A stretch of DNA of 64,000 nucleotides from an uncultured bacterium. GTDB lineage: Bacteria > Bacteroidota > Rhodothermia > Rhodothermales > Rubricoccaceae. The position numbers and the translations under genes were made by a program. The notes under the pieces are model-generated. The model made no database searches. It saw only the letters and a list, made by a program, of their open reading frames with translations, and had not been told where the DNA came from. Where the stretch lies: assembly GCA_947493945.1 (NCBI GenBank), contig CANLSR010000001.1, positions 248,001 to 312,000 of the forward strand, given 5' to 3'. Shown here one piece after another: positions 23,633 through 31,698 of the stretch (position 1 is its first letter; the number at the start of each line of letters is the position of its first letter).

Positions 23633-25303
23633 TCAGTCGCCCGACGGCGACAGCATCGACCACAGCGCGGCGCCGACGGCCCCCGTCGCCGCGGTGCCCA
23701 GCGCGACCTCCTTCCAGGGCACGCCGCTCGTCAACCGCTCGGCGACGAGCCAGCCCGAGGTCGCGTTGTTACCCGGGCCCGGCCACGCCGCCGCGCCGCA
23801 CAGGTAGAGGCCCTCGACCGGCATCTCGTAGCGGCTCCAGCCGGGGAACGGCCGGAACAGGAAGTTCTGCCGGAAGTGGGCGCTCCCGCCGATCGAGTCG
23901 CCGCCGACCAGGTTGGCGTTGTGGCGCTCCAGGTCCACCGGGCTCATGGCGTGCTGGCCCACGACGCGCTCGCGAACGCCTGGCGCGAACCGCTCCAGCT
24001 TGTGCAGGACGCGCTCGACAAACGGCTCGGCCGCCCCGGCCCAGTCGGTCGCGTCGATCTCGCCGGCGGCGTCACCGGCGATGGTGCCCGGCACGGTGCG
24101 GACCTGGATCCACAACACGTGCGTGCCGTCGGGCGCCCGCGTCGGGTCGACGGCCGTCGTCTGGCCGACGATCAGGAGCGGGCTGTCGGGCAGGAGGCCG
24201 GCCAGGCTCTGCTGGTAGGTCCGCGCCAGGTCGTCGACGGTGGGCGGGACGTGGACGTAGGCGAAGTCCGCCAGGTCGGCGCCGGCGGCCCACGGGACCG
24301 GCCCGTCCAGGGTCAGGTGGAGCATGAACGTGCCCGGCCCGTGCTGGTAGCCCTCCACCTTGTGCTCGAACTCGTCGGGCAGCGGCACATCGCCCAGCAG
24401 CCGGCCGAAGATGGCCTGGGGCATCAGGTTCGCGACGACCGCCTTGCCGGCCCCGATCTGCTCACCGCCCTCGATCTCGACGCCCGTCGCCCGGCCGCCG
24501 TCGGTCAGGATGCGCGTCACGCGGGCGCCGGTGCGGACCGTCCCGCCGTTCTCCTCGATCATGGCGCAGAGCGCCTGCGGGATCTTCGAGGCCCCGCCCT
24601 CGGCCACCACCATGCCGCCCTCGATGTTCGAGAACGTCTCCATGAGCGGGAAGACCGCCCCGCCCGAGACGTCCGGCCCGAAGTCCATGTGCAGGCCCCA
24701 GGTCGTGAGCAGCGCCTGGGCCTCGGGCGTTTCGAAGTAGCTCTCGCCCAACTCGCGCGTCGAGCCCAGGAGCATCCCGGCCAGCTCCAGCGTCCGCTCG
24801 ACGCCGAGCGTGGCGACGCCCTTGGCGAGCACGCCGGCGGCCCCGGCTGAGGGGAGCGCGTGGCCGTAGAGCGGGAGGAACACCTTCTGGAAGTCCTGGA
24901 ACCGCTCGTTCAGCTGGCGGAGGCCCCGGGCGTCGGCGGGCGAGCGCTGGGCCAACTCGGCGGCCGTCCGGTCGAGGTCGGCGACGACGCGGATCGCCGT
25001 GCCGTCCTCGAACACGTTGCAGAACGGGGTGTCGGAGTGGGCAAAGCGCAGCCCGTGGCGCTCGAAGTCCTCCTCCCACGCCCGGTACGGCGGCGACTGC
25101 TTAAACAGGTTCTGGTTGGTGGAGTACAGGTCGTGGACGACGCCGGGCAGCGTGACCTCGCCCGAGCGGACGCAGCCGCCGGGCGTGTCCTCGGCTTCGA
25201 GGACCACGACCGACCACCCGGCCTTGGCGAGGGCCGCCGCGGCGACGAGCCCGTTGTGGCCGGAGCCGATGACGACGGCGTCGTGGGAAGAAGCGAGTGA
25301 CAT
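23633..25303 (-). CDS. FAD-dependent phytoene desaturase/retinol-saturase-like oxidoreductase
   Basis: This is a 556-residue NAD(P)/FAD-dependent oxidoreductase of the CrtI-like amine-oxidase clan. The dinucleotide motif GSGHNGLVAAAALA lies at 13-26, followed by VVLEAEDTPGGCVRS. The FAD-binding C-terminal motif GLYLCGAAAWPGPGNNATSG lies near residue 500. A hydrophobic, Ala-rich C-terminal helix may tether it to the membrane. Members act on carotenoids, retinol-like lipids or other polyenes; the substrate is unknown. The ATG at 25303 gives a clean N-terminus. No other carotenoid gene is adjacent. Confidence 0.85.
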   Translation of the reverse strand: MSLASSHDAVVIGSGHNGLVAAAALAKAGWSVVVLEAEDTPGGCVRSGEVTLPGVVHDLYSTNQNLFKQSPPYRAWEEDFERHGLRFAHSDTPFCNVFEDGTAIRVVADLDRTAAELAQRSPADARGLRQLNERFQDFQKVFLPLYGHALPSAGAAGVLAKGVATLGVERTLELAGMLLGSTRELGESYFETPEAQALLTTWGLHMDFGPDVSGGAVFPLMETFSNIEGGMVVAEGGASKIPQALCAMIEENGGTVRTGARVTRILTDGGRATGVEIEGGEQIGAGKAVVANLMPQAIFGRLLGDVPLPDEFEHKVEGYQHGPGTFMLHLTLDGPVPWAAGADLADFAYVHVPPTVDDLARTYQQSLAGLLPDSPLLIVGQTTAVDPTRAPDGTHVLWIQVRTVPGTIAGDAAGEIDATDWAGAAEPFVERVLHKLERFAPGVRERVVGQHAMSPVDLERHNANLVGGDSIGGSAHFRQNFLFRPFPGWSRYEMPVEGLYLCGAAAWPGPGNNATSGWLVAERLTSGVPWKEVALGTAATGAVGAALWSMLSPSGD

Positions 25304-25487
25304 AGGGGGAGGCAGAGGGGACGCCTTGAGACTCGGCCGACCGCGCGCAGGTCCGCGCGCCCCGTCGCGGCGGCCGGGGACGCCAGCGCCAGGCCAGCGC
25401 GAACCGCCGCGCCCACGGCACCCGCCAGCCGGCCCCGGTCGAGCGCGGATGGGGCCCCTCGCACGGCGCCTCGGCAGAGAGGGCCCG

Positions 25488-25495
25488 TACCTTGG
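25488..25495 (+). promoter_or_regulatory. -7-like box TACCTTGG of cls
   Basis: TACCTTGG ends 23 nt before the cardiolipin synthase ATG, the same spacing as for fabI and metH. Confidence 0.55.
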
Positions 25496-25518
25496 CCCCT
25501 CGGTTCCCCCACGTCCGC

Positions 25519-26973
25519 ATGGAGCTTGGCGACATTCTCGGGTGGTCACTGGGCGTGGCCCTGCCCCTCCTCCAGGTCCTCGGCATCGCCAGCGCCGTCG
25601 ACGCGATCATGCACGCGCGGACGCCCCAGGGGGCGACGGCGTGGGTCGTGGCGCTCGTGCTCCTGCCGGGCATCGGGCTGGTCACCTACTGGGCGTTTGG
25701 CCGGTCGCGGTTCGAGGGCTACGTCAAGGCGCTCCGCGGCCTCAACGCCCGGATCGAGGACCTCCTGGAGCAGAAGCGCGACGAGCTGGCGGAGTGGGAG
25801 GTGACCCCCGAGGAGGCGCGCGACGAGCGGACGGCCTCCGAGCTCCGCGGCTTTTCCAGCCTCGGTGGCGTCCCGTTTACGCGCGGAAACGGGCTCCGGC
25901 TGCTGGTGGACGGTGACGCGACGTTCGAGGCCATCTTCGCCGCCATCGACGCGGCCCAGGAGACCGTGCTCGCCCAGTTCTACATCATCCACGACGACAC
26001 GGTGGGCCGGGCGTTCAAGCGGAGGCTGCTGGACGCCGCCGGGCGCGGCGTGCGCGTCCACCTGCTCTACGACGAGGTCGGCAGCTACGCACTCCCTCGC
26101 CGCTACATCCGGACGCTGCGCGAGGGCGGCGTCAAGGTCACGTCCTTTAGCGGCGAGCGGGGCTGGCTGGGGCGGTTCCGGATCAACTTCCGCAACCACC
26201 GCAAGATCGTGGTCGTGGACGGCGTCGAGGGGTTCGTGGGCGGACTCAACGTGGGCGACGAGTACCTCAGCCGCGACCCCGACATCGGCCACTGGCGCGA
26301 CACCCACCTGGCCGTCCGCGGGCCGATCGTGCGCCAACTCCAGCTGTCGTTCGTCCGCGACTGGTACTACAGCTTGGGCGAGTTGATCGGCGGATTGGGG
26401 TGGGAGCCGGACGCGAGCCCCAACGATCAGTGCGCGATGGTGGTCGCCTCCGGCCCGGCCGATCCGCTCGAAACCGCCGGCCTGCTCTACACCCAAGCCA
26501 TCAACGCGGCCGAGCACCGGGTCTGGATCGCGAGCCCCTACTTCGTGCCGGACGGCATGGTGCTGGGCGCGCTCCAGGCGGCGGCACTCCGAGGCGTCGA
26601 CGTCCGCGTGGTCATGCCCCGCCAGTCGGACGCGTGGTACTTCCGGTTCGTCCCCTACGCCTTCCTGCCGGAGATCGAGCGGGCCGGCGTCAAGGTGTTC
26701 CTCTACGAGGACGGGTTCATGCACCAAAAGGTGGTCCTGGTGGACGACGACTACGCTGCTGTCGGAACGGCCAACTTCGACAACCGCTCGTTCCGCCTCA
26801 ACTTCGAGGTGACGGCCTTGGCCCACGACAAGACGTTCTGCGCCGACGTGGAGGCCATGCTCGCCGCCGACCTGGCCCGCTCGACGCGGCTGACCGAGGC
26901 CGACCTGAACGAGAAGTCGTTCCTGTTCCGCCTGGCCGCCCAGAGCACGCGTCTCCTCTCGCCGGTGCTGTAG
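25519..26973 (+). CDS. cls: Cardiolipin synthase (phospholipase D family)
   Basis: This 484-residue membrane enzyme has two N-terminal helices (about 9-30 and 40-60) and two phospholipase-D catalytic repeats. The first reads His227-Arg-Lys229 with Asp234 (NHRKIVVVDG). The second reads His402-Gln-Lys404 with Asp409 (MHQKVVLVDD), followed by GTANFDNRSF. It would condense two phosphatidylglycerols to cardiolipin and glycerol at the inner membrane. The length is standard. ATG 25519 is preferred over the in-frame ATG nine codons upstream, because the TACCTTGG box would overlap that earlier start. Confidence 0.95.
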   Translation: MELGDILGWSLGVALPLLQVLGIASAVDAIMHARTPQGATAWVVALVLLPGIGLVTYWAFGRSRFEGYVKALRGLNARIEDLLEQKRDELAEWEVTPEEARDERTASELRGFSSLGGVPFTRGNGLRLLVDGDATFEAIFAAIDAAQETVLAQFYIIHDDTVGRAFKRRLLDAAGRGVRVHLLYDEVGSYALPRRYIRTLREGGVKVTSFSGERGWLGRFRINFRNHRKIVVVDGVEGFVGGLNVGDEYLSRDPDIGHWRDTHLAVRGPIVRQLQLSFVRDWYYSLGELIGGLGWEPDASPNDQCAMVVASGPADPLETAGLLYTQAINAAEHRVWIASPYFVPDGMVLGALQAAALRGVDVRVVMPRQSDAWYFRFVPYAFLPEIERAGVKVFLYEDGFMHQKVVLVDDDYAAVGTANFDNRSFRLNFEVTALAHDKTFCADVEAMLAADLARSTRLTEADLNEKSFLFRLAAQSTRLLSPVL

Positions 26974-27132
26974 CCGCGCCCGCCGCGCTGCATGCCCCCA
27001 CGCAGGCGGGGGCGGTTCGAGCCGGGACGAGGTGGACCGCTGCGCGCTGGGACGACCCGGTGAATCCGCCGGTGGACGGGCTCCGCGCGCTCTGCGCGAT
27101 GTACGACTCACATGGATCGGCCTTTTAACCCT

Positions 27133-27687
27133 ATGGACCGCGTTACTGCCGTCGCGCTGGCGGTCGCCGTCGGCGCGCTCTTCGTGCTCGTCGGCGTCGC
27201 CGCCGCCGGATCACTGTCCGACCCGACCGCGACGACCGCCAGCGCGCGGCCGGACCCCGACCCAATCCCGGCGCCGGACTTCGAACTGGCGACGCGTGGC
27301 GGCGAGTCGTTCCGGCTTTCGGACCACCGCGGTGAGGTGGTGCTGCTCAACCTGTGGGCCACGTGGTGCCCGCCGTGCCGCCACGAGATCCCCGACTTTA
27401 TGGAGCTCCAGGGCGAGCTCGGCGCAGAGGGGTTCACGGTCGTCGGCGTGGCCCTGGACGAGGGCGGCTGGGACGATGTTGGCCCGTTCGTGGACGAGCT
27501 GGGCGTGACCTACCCGATCGCCGTGGACGACGGGACGGTGGACCAGCTCTACGGTCCGACCGCCACGTTCCCGACGTCGTTCCTGATCGACCGCCAGGGG
27601 AACGTCCGCCACTACCTGCCGGGGATGATCCTGCGGCCGGACCTGGAGCCGCTGGTCCGCGACCTGCTCGCCGAGCCGGCGCCGTGA
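27133..27687 (+). CDS. TlpA/ResA-like thioredoxin-fold protein, membrane-anchored (first copy)
   Basis: This protein of about 184 residues has an N-terminal signal-anchor helix and a periplasmic thioredoxin-like domain of the AhpC/TSA-Redoxin type with WCPPC. The cis-Pro loop is in TFPTSFLID. ResA/TlpA proteins reduce apocytochrome c or other exported thiols. An ATG at 27112 in frame would add seven residues; I favour 27133. Its stop overlaps the start of a second TlpA-like gene as GTGA, so both are probably co-translated. The pair precedes the convergent SafE-like/thioredoxin/rhodanese group. Confidence 0.85.
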   Translation: MDRVTAVALAVAVGALFVLVGVAAAGSLSDPTATTASARPDPDPIPAPDFELATRGGESFRLSDHRGEVVLLNLWATWCPPCRHEIPDFMELQGELGAEGFTVVGVALDEGGWDDVGPFVDELGVTYPIAVDDGTVDQLYGPTATFPTSFLIDRQGNVRHYLPGMILRPDLEPLVRDLLAEPAP

Positions 27688-28226
27688 GCGGCCCGGCCTC
27701 GCCGTCCGCGAGCCGCTGGCGGCGGGCGTGGGCGGTGCTCCAGTGGGGGGTCGTGCTGGTGCTCGTCGTCGTGGTCGTGCGCCGGTACGTCCCCGACCTC
27801 GACCTGCCGGATCTCGGCCCGGCGCCCCAGGTGACGTACGCTACGTTGGACGGCAAGACCGTCGGTCCGGCCGACTACGCCGGTCAAGTCGTCGTCCTCA
27901 ACGTGTGGGCGACGTGGTGCCCGCCGTGCGTCGTCGAGACGCCCGGCTTCGTGGACCTCCAGGCCGAGTTCGCCGGCGACGTCCAGTTTCTCGGCCTCTC
28001 GCAAGACGACGACCTGGGCGCCGTCCGCGACTTTGCCGAGCGGCACGGCATCGGCTACCCCCTCCTGGTCGGGCCGCCGGTCGCCGGCACGCCGCCGCCG
28101 ACGGCCATGCTCCCGACCACGCTCGTCATCGGCCGTCGGGGCCGCGTGCGGATGCGCCACGAGGGGTTGCTGTTGGAGGTCGCCCTCCGCCCCGCCCTCC
28201 GCACGCTCGCCGCCGAGCCCTCGTGA
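27684..28226 (+). CDS. TlpA/ResA-like thioredoxin-fold protein, membrane-anchored (second copy)
   Basis: This 180-residue protein has one N-terminal membrane helix (about 15-32) and a periplasmic thioredoxin domain with WCPPC near 78. It is related to but clearly diverged from the preceding gene. A Pro-rich insertion (GTPPPTAMLPTT) sits near the cis-Pro loop. It probably works with the first copy as a thiol-disulfide relay, perhaps in cytochrome c maturation or metal-centre assembly. The start is GTG 27684 within the upstream stop. The gene is followed by a 115-bp convergent gap. Confidence 0.82.
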   Translation: MSGPASPSASRWRRAWAVLQWGVVLVLVVVVVRRYVPDLDLPDLGPAPQVTYATLDGKTVGPADYAGQVVVLNVWATWCPPCVVETPGFVDLQAEFAGDVQFLGLSQDDDLGAVRDFAERHGIGYPLLVGPPVAGTPPPTAMLPTTLVIGRRGRVRMRHEGLLLEVALRPALRTLAAEPS

Positions 28227-28341
28227 GTCGGTCGCGCGCCGCCTGACCTCGACACCGGTCGTGAACGCCGGAGGTCGGTAGCGTCATACCAGCGGTATGG
28301 CCCTACGGGGTCCCGTCCACGGACTCGCCGTCCCGCCGAAC

Positions 28342-29040
28342 TCAGTGGCCCATGAACGCGTGCATGATTGTGCTCCACAGCGGGGTCGCGCGCAAGACGG
28401 TTGGGAGGCCGGCCAACACCAAAAGGGCGCCGGCGGCGCGCTGCATCCGCGAGCGCCACGCCGGCCGGGCGGCGTAGCCCAGCGTCCCGATGGCGACCAG
28501 CGCCGGCGCCGTCCCCAGCCCGAAGGCCGCCATCGACAGGGCGCCGCCCCAGGCCGAGCCCGTCGTGGCCGCGACGCCGAGCCCGGCGTAGACCAACCCG
28601 CACGGCAGCAGCCCGTTCAAGAACCCCAGCCCCACGCTCGCCGCCAGCGACCGCTCGCGGACGAGCGCGCGGAAGGCGGCGCCGAACACGGGCAGACGGA
28701 GCGCCCACCCGCCGCCCTCGGGCAACCGCCGGCCGGCCAGCAGGGCTACGCCCAGCGCCACCAGCGCCACGCCCAGCCCGACGCTCAGCACGCGCTGCCC
28801 GTCGCGCGCGACCGCCGCGAGCCCGTCGCCGGCCAGCCCCGCCAGCGCGCCGACGACGGCGCCGAGCACGGCGTAGGCCAGCGACTTGCCGACGTGGTAG
28901 AGCGCCTGGTGCGCCTGGAGCTCGGCCGCCGTCCGGTGCCGCTGGGCGGCGGCCAGCACCAGCGGCCCGCACATGCCGGCGCAGTGGCCGCTGCCGAGCA
29001 GGCCGAACAGGAACGACGAGACGAGGGCGGCGGCGGTCAC
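28342..29040 (-). CDS. Sulfite exporter TauE/SafE-family (cytochrome-biogenesis-type) membrane protein
   Basis: This polytopic protein of about 232 residues has six predicted helices. It carries the GHCAGMCGPLV motif (18-28) that marks the SafE/DsbD-like subgroup often encoded beside cbb3 oxidase or copper-handling genes. The second half has NGLLPCGLVYAGL, the internal repeat of the same motif. The paired Cys-containing helices suggest electron or metal transfer across the membrane. The start codon is GTG at 29040. It is the last gene on the minus strand of the redox group, 83 bp after the DUF202 gene. Confidence 0.85.
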   Translation of the reverse strand: MTAAALVSSFLFGLLGSGHCAGMCGPLVLAAAQRHRTAAELQAHQALYHVGKSLAYAVLGAVVGALAGLAGDGLAAVARDGQRVLSVGLGVALVALGVALLAGRRLPEGGGWALRLPVFGAAFRALVRERSLAASVGLGFLNGLLPCGLVYAGLGVAATTGSAWGGALSMAAFGLGTAPALVAIGTLGYAARPAWRSRMQRAAGALLVLAGLPTVLRATPLWSTIMHAFMGH

Positions 29041-29123
29041 CGGTCGGGGAGCTGGCGGACGTGGAGCACGCCCAGGTGCGAGCGCTTACTCGGGCGGCCC
29101 GCGTCGGGCGCACCGCCGCGGGG

Positions 29124-29378
29124 TCAACTGGGGTCGGCGGCGAGCTCTCGCCGGAGGCGCACGAAGCGCCACGCGCCGACGGCGGCCGCCAGCGGGGAGA
29201 GCCCCATCGCGGCCCAGCCCACGGCCAGGAAGCCCGGCTCGTCCGTAAAGTGGACGAGGGCCGCGCCGGTGGCGATCAGCCCGAGCGCCGTGCGGACGTA
29301 GGCGAGCAGCGTCCGCTCGTTGGCGAGCACCGTTCGGTCCAGCGCCAGCCGGTCGCGGAGCGGCAGCGGCTTGCTCAC
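29124..29378 (-). CDS. DUF202-family small membrane protein
   Basis: This 84-residue protein has the DUF202 signature LANERTLLAYVRTALGLIATG (Asp-Arg-Thr precedes it), followed by a second hydrophobic segment and a basic C-terminus. Function is unknown; the yeast Vtc membrane domain belongs to this fold. It starts with GTG at 29378, overlapping the thioredoxin stop by four bases (GTGA), so translation is probably coupled. Confidence 0.85.
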   Translation of the reverse strand: MSKPLPLRDRLALDRTVLANERTLLAYVRTALGLIATGAALVHFTDEPGFLAVGWAAMGLSPLAAAVGAWRFVRLRRELAADPS

Positions 29379-29695
29379 GCGGGCTCGGGGAGGTGCTGGG
29401 CCAGCCACTGGCGGAGGTCGGCCTCGGGGAGCGCGCCGGTAAACTCGGCCGCGACGGCGCCGTCCACGAACATCTTGACGGCCGGGATGCCGCGGATGCC
29501 GAAGCGCTGTGACAGATCGGGATGCGCGTCGGTGTTGATCTTGACCAGCCGCCAGCGGCCGGCGCTCTCCTTGGCCAGCTTCTCGATGGTCGGCCCGAGC
29601 ACGCGGCACGGGCCGCACCACGGCGCCCAGAAGTCGACGAGGACGGGTTTCTCGTGGCTCTTGTCGAGCACGTCGGTTTGGAATCGGTCGGCCAT
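29375..29695 (-). CDS. Thioredoxin
   Basis: This 106-residue cytosolic thioredoxin has the classical WCGPC active site (about 26-30), the buried Asp on LVDFWAPW and cis-Pro in IRGIPAVKMF. It has no signal peptide, so it acts in the cytoplasm. The start is ATG at 29695, three bases after the stop of the rhodanese gene. Together with DUF202 and DUF2892 proteins it forms a tight four-gene unit that suggests sulfur or thiol handling. Confidence 0.93.
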   Translation of the reverse strand: MADRFQTDVLDKSHEKPVLVDFWAPWCGPCRVLGPTIEKLAKESAGRWRLVKINTDAHPDLSQRFGIRGIPAVKMFVDGAVAAEFTGALPEADLRQWLAQHLPEPA

Positions 29696-29698
29696 GGG

Positions 29699-30142
29699 TC
29701 AGGGCGTGTAGGGTTCGGTGGCGAGGCCGGCGGCGGCGAGCGCGTCGAAGCCGCCGGCGTTGGCGAGACGGGAGAACCCGAGATCTGCCAGGCGCCGGGC
29801 GGCCCGCTCGGCGCGGGCCCCCGAGCGGCAGTACAAGACCGTCGGCCGGTCGGGGTCGAGCGCGGCGAGCGCGCGGGCCTCGAAGTCGGGCGCGGTCACG
29901 TCCAGCACGACGGCGCCCGCCAGCCGGCCGGACGCGGCCACCTCGGCCGGCGTGCGGACGTCGACCACGACCGTCTCGGGCACGTCGGCGAGGGCCGCGG
30001 CGGTCTCGGCCGGCGAGAGCCGGGGCACGTCGACGGTGTCGGCGGCGAGAGCGCTGGCGGGTTGGTTCACCTCGGCTCCCGGACCGCACGCTCCGAGCAG
30101 TCCGAGGCCGACCAGCGCCGCGCCAAGTAGGGAGTAGGGCAT
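29699..30142 (-). CDS. Rhodanese-domain lipoprotein
   Basis: This 147-residue exported lipoprotein (lipobox LLGAC near 15-19) carries one rhodanese domain. The active-site loop CRSGARAERAA has the catalytic Cys of sulfurtransferases, and VVVDVRTPAEVAASG is the typical start of the fold. It would bind or transfer sulfane sulfur in the periplasm. It lies four bases after the DUF2892 gene and three bases before the thioredoxin gene. In many bacteria a rhodanese and a DUF2892-type helix pair are fused (YgaP); here they are separate neighbours. Confidence 0.9.
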   Translation of the reverse strand: MPYSLLGAALVGLGLLGACGPGAEVNQPASALAADTVDVPRLSPAETAAALADVPETVVVDVRTPAEVAASGRLAGAVVLDVTAPDFEARALAALDPDRPTVLYCRSGARAERAARRLADLGFSRLANAGGFDALAAAGLATEPYTP

Positions 30143-30146
30143 CGTG

Positions 30147-30392
30147 TTAGGCGCCCGCGCGGAGTCGGGCGCGGGCCGCGTCGCCGTCGAGCGGGGCGCC
30201 GAGGGCCGGCCCGAGCACGCACACGTCGAGGGCGCCGGCCGCCAGCGGGACGAGGGCCAGCGCGGCCGTGGCCTTGCCGCTGGCGGCGTCGCGGCGCGAC
30301 AGGCCGGAGGCCAAAAGGCCCAGCCCGGCGACGACGCGGAGCGCGCGGCCGGCGGGCGAAACCATGAACGAGACGAACGACGGGGCTTTCAT
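30147..30392 (-). CDS. DUF2892-like small membrane protein
   Basis: This 81-residue protein has two hydrophobic helices (about 16-30 and 42-58) and a C-terminal CVLGPALGAPLDG. That last segment matches the Cys-x-Leu-xPLLG end of DUF2892/YgaP membrane domains. ATG 30392 is chosen from the family-like N-terminus SPAGRALRVVAGLGLL. It heads the rhodanese-thioredoxin-DUF202 unit and is divergent from era across 157 bp. Confidence 0.75.
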   Translation of the reverse strand: MKAPSFVSFMVSPAGRALRVVAGLGLLASGLSRRDAASGKATAALALVPLAAGALDVCVLGPALGAPLDGDAARARLRAGA

Positions 30393-30549
30393 GTCCTTCG
30401 GGGGAGAGGGGCGGGGCGTCAGCGAACGCTCGGGCGCTGGAACGGTTTGGCCGCGGGCGACGGAGAGCGCGTGAGGGCGCGACCTGGCCCCCGTCGGCCC
30501 GGACCTCTGCGCGCGCCCGCGGCGTCGGAGCCGACCCGCCCGCCCTCGC

Positions 30550-31623
30550 ATGACGCCGCTCGACGACCTCCCCGACCCGACCGACGACCCGTCCGCCCCG
30601 CCGGCGGACGGCGCCGGCCCCCACGACGCCGACTCGCCCGCGGCGACCGCCAGCGGCGCGTCGGTCCCCGTCGAGGACATCCTGAGCCCCATGCCGGGCG
30701 GCGCCGGAGGCCACCGCAGCGGCTACGTCGCCATCGTGGGCGCGCCCAACGTGGGCAAGTCGACGCTGCTCAACCGCTGGCTGGGCACCAAGCTGTCCAT
30801 CGTCTCGCCGCGGCCATCGACCACGCGCAACCGCGTGCTGGGCATCCTGACGCGCGAGGCCGACGACGAGACGGACGGCCACCAGATCATCCTGCTCGAC
30901 ACGCCGGGCGTGGTGCGGCCCAAGTACCGCTTGCACCAGCACATGATGCGCGACGTGGACCGGTCCCTCGGCGACGCCGACGTGACGGTGTTCGTCGCTG
31001 ACGCCACGGAGCGCCGCCTGACGCACGACGCCCAGAGCGCCGTCGACCGCGTCCAGGGCTTCCACGGTCCGGTCCTGCTGGCCCTGAACAAAGTCGACAA
31101 GCTGGGGCTGGTGGACGAGGCGCTGCCTCTGGTGGACCTCTACGCCCAGGCGCTGGGCCGGGCGCCCGACGCCGTCGTCCCGATCTCGGCGCGTGACGGG
31201 CAGGGGACGGATGCGCTCTTGGACCTGGTGCTGGAGCGCGTGCCGCACGGCCCGCCGTACTACCCGCCGGACCAGCTCTCGGAGCATCCGGAGCGGTTCT
31301 TTATCGCCGAGATCGTGCGCGAGGCCGTCTTCCACCAGTTCCGCGACGAGGTGCCGTACGCGACCCAGGTCGTGGTGGTGACGTTCCAGGAGCGGCCGGG
31401 GCGCAAGGACTACGTCGCCTGCGACATCGTGGTCGAGCGCGACTCCCAAAAGGCGATCCTGATCGGCAAGGGCGGCGCGGCCCTAAAGCGGCTGGGCCAG
31501 TCGGCGCGGCAGGAGATCGAGGCGTTCCTCGGGCGCGGCGTGTTCTTGCAGCTCTACGTCAAGACGCGGTCCGACTGGCGGGACAAGGAGGGCCACCTGC
31601 GCGAGTACGGCTTCGGCCGGTAG
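30550..31623 (+). CDS. era: GTPase Era with N-terminal extension
   Basis: This 357-residue Era acts in 16S rRNA and 30S subunit maturation. G1 GAPNVGKST is at 64-72, G3 DTPG follows, and G4 is NKVD. The C-terminal KH domain contains AILIGKGGAALKRLG near 302. Family members are about 300 residues. Here an extra stretch of about 55 Asp/Pro/Ala-rich residues precedes the GTPase domain, part of it (ATASGAS) encoded by a copy of the iterated CCGCCAGCGG word. It starts at ATG 30550; internal GTG or ATG starts (for example Met48) are possible. Convergent with purL. Confidence 0.93.
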   Translation: MTPLDDLPDPTDDPSAPPADGAGPHDADSPAATASGASVPVEDILSPMPGGAGGHRSGYVAIVGAPNVGKSTLLNRWLGTKLSIVSPRPSTTRNRVLGILTREADDETDGHQIILLDTPGVVRPKYRLHQHMMRDVDRSLGDADVTVFVADATERRLTHDAQSAVDRVQGFHGPVLLALNKVDKLGLVDEALPLVDLYAQALGRAPDAVVPISARDGQGTDALLDLVLERVPHGPPYYPPDQLSEHPERFFIAEIVREAVFHQFRDEVPYATQVVVVTFQERPGRKDYVACDIVVERDSQKAILIGKGGAALKRLGQSARQEIEAFLGRGVFLQLYVKTRSDWRDKEGHLREYGFGR

Positions 31624-31633
31624 CGCCTCGCCC

Positions 31634-31654
31634 CGCTGGCGGCGCGCGCCAGCG
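31634..31654 (+). terminator. Inverted pair hairpin after era
   Basis: CGCTGGCG (31634-31641) and CGCCAGCG (31647-31654) form an 8-bp stem with a 5-nt loop, 10 nt past the era stop. There is no T-tract, but a second perfect palindrome follows. Confidence 0.6.
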
Positions 31655-31668
31655 CGCGGCAACAAAGG

Positions 31669-31694
31669 GTCCCCCTCCTGGCCAGGAGGGGGAC
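31669..31694. terminator. Perfect 26-bp palindrome between convergent era and purL
   Basis: GTCCCCCTCCTGG at 31669-31681 is followed at once by its exact reverse complement. It ends four bases before the purL stop codon and so can terminate both convergent genes. The sequence is unrelated to the iterated word. Confidence 0.7.
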
Positions 31695-31698
31695 TCGG

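Noticed and set aside
28270-28310. Short palindrome CATACC-AGC-GGTATG as an operator or terminator
   Set aside because: It is a six-base-arm hairpin in a convergent gap with no T-tract; too short to support a separate call.
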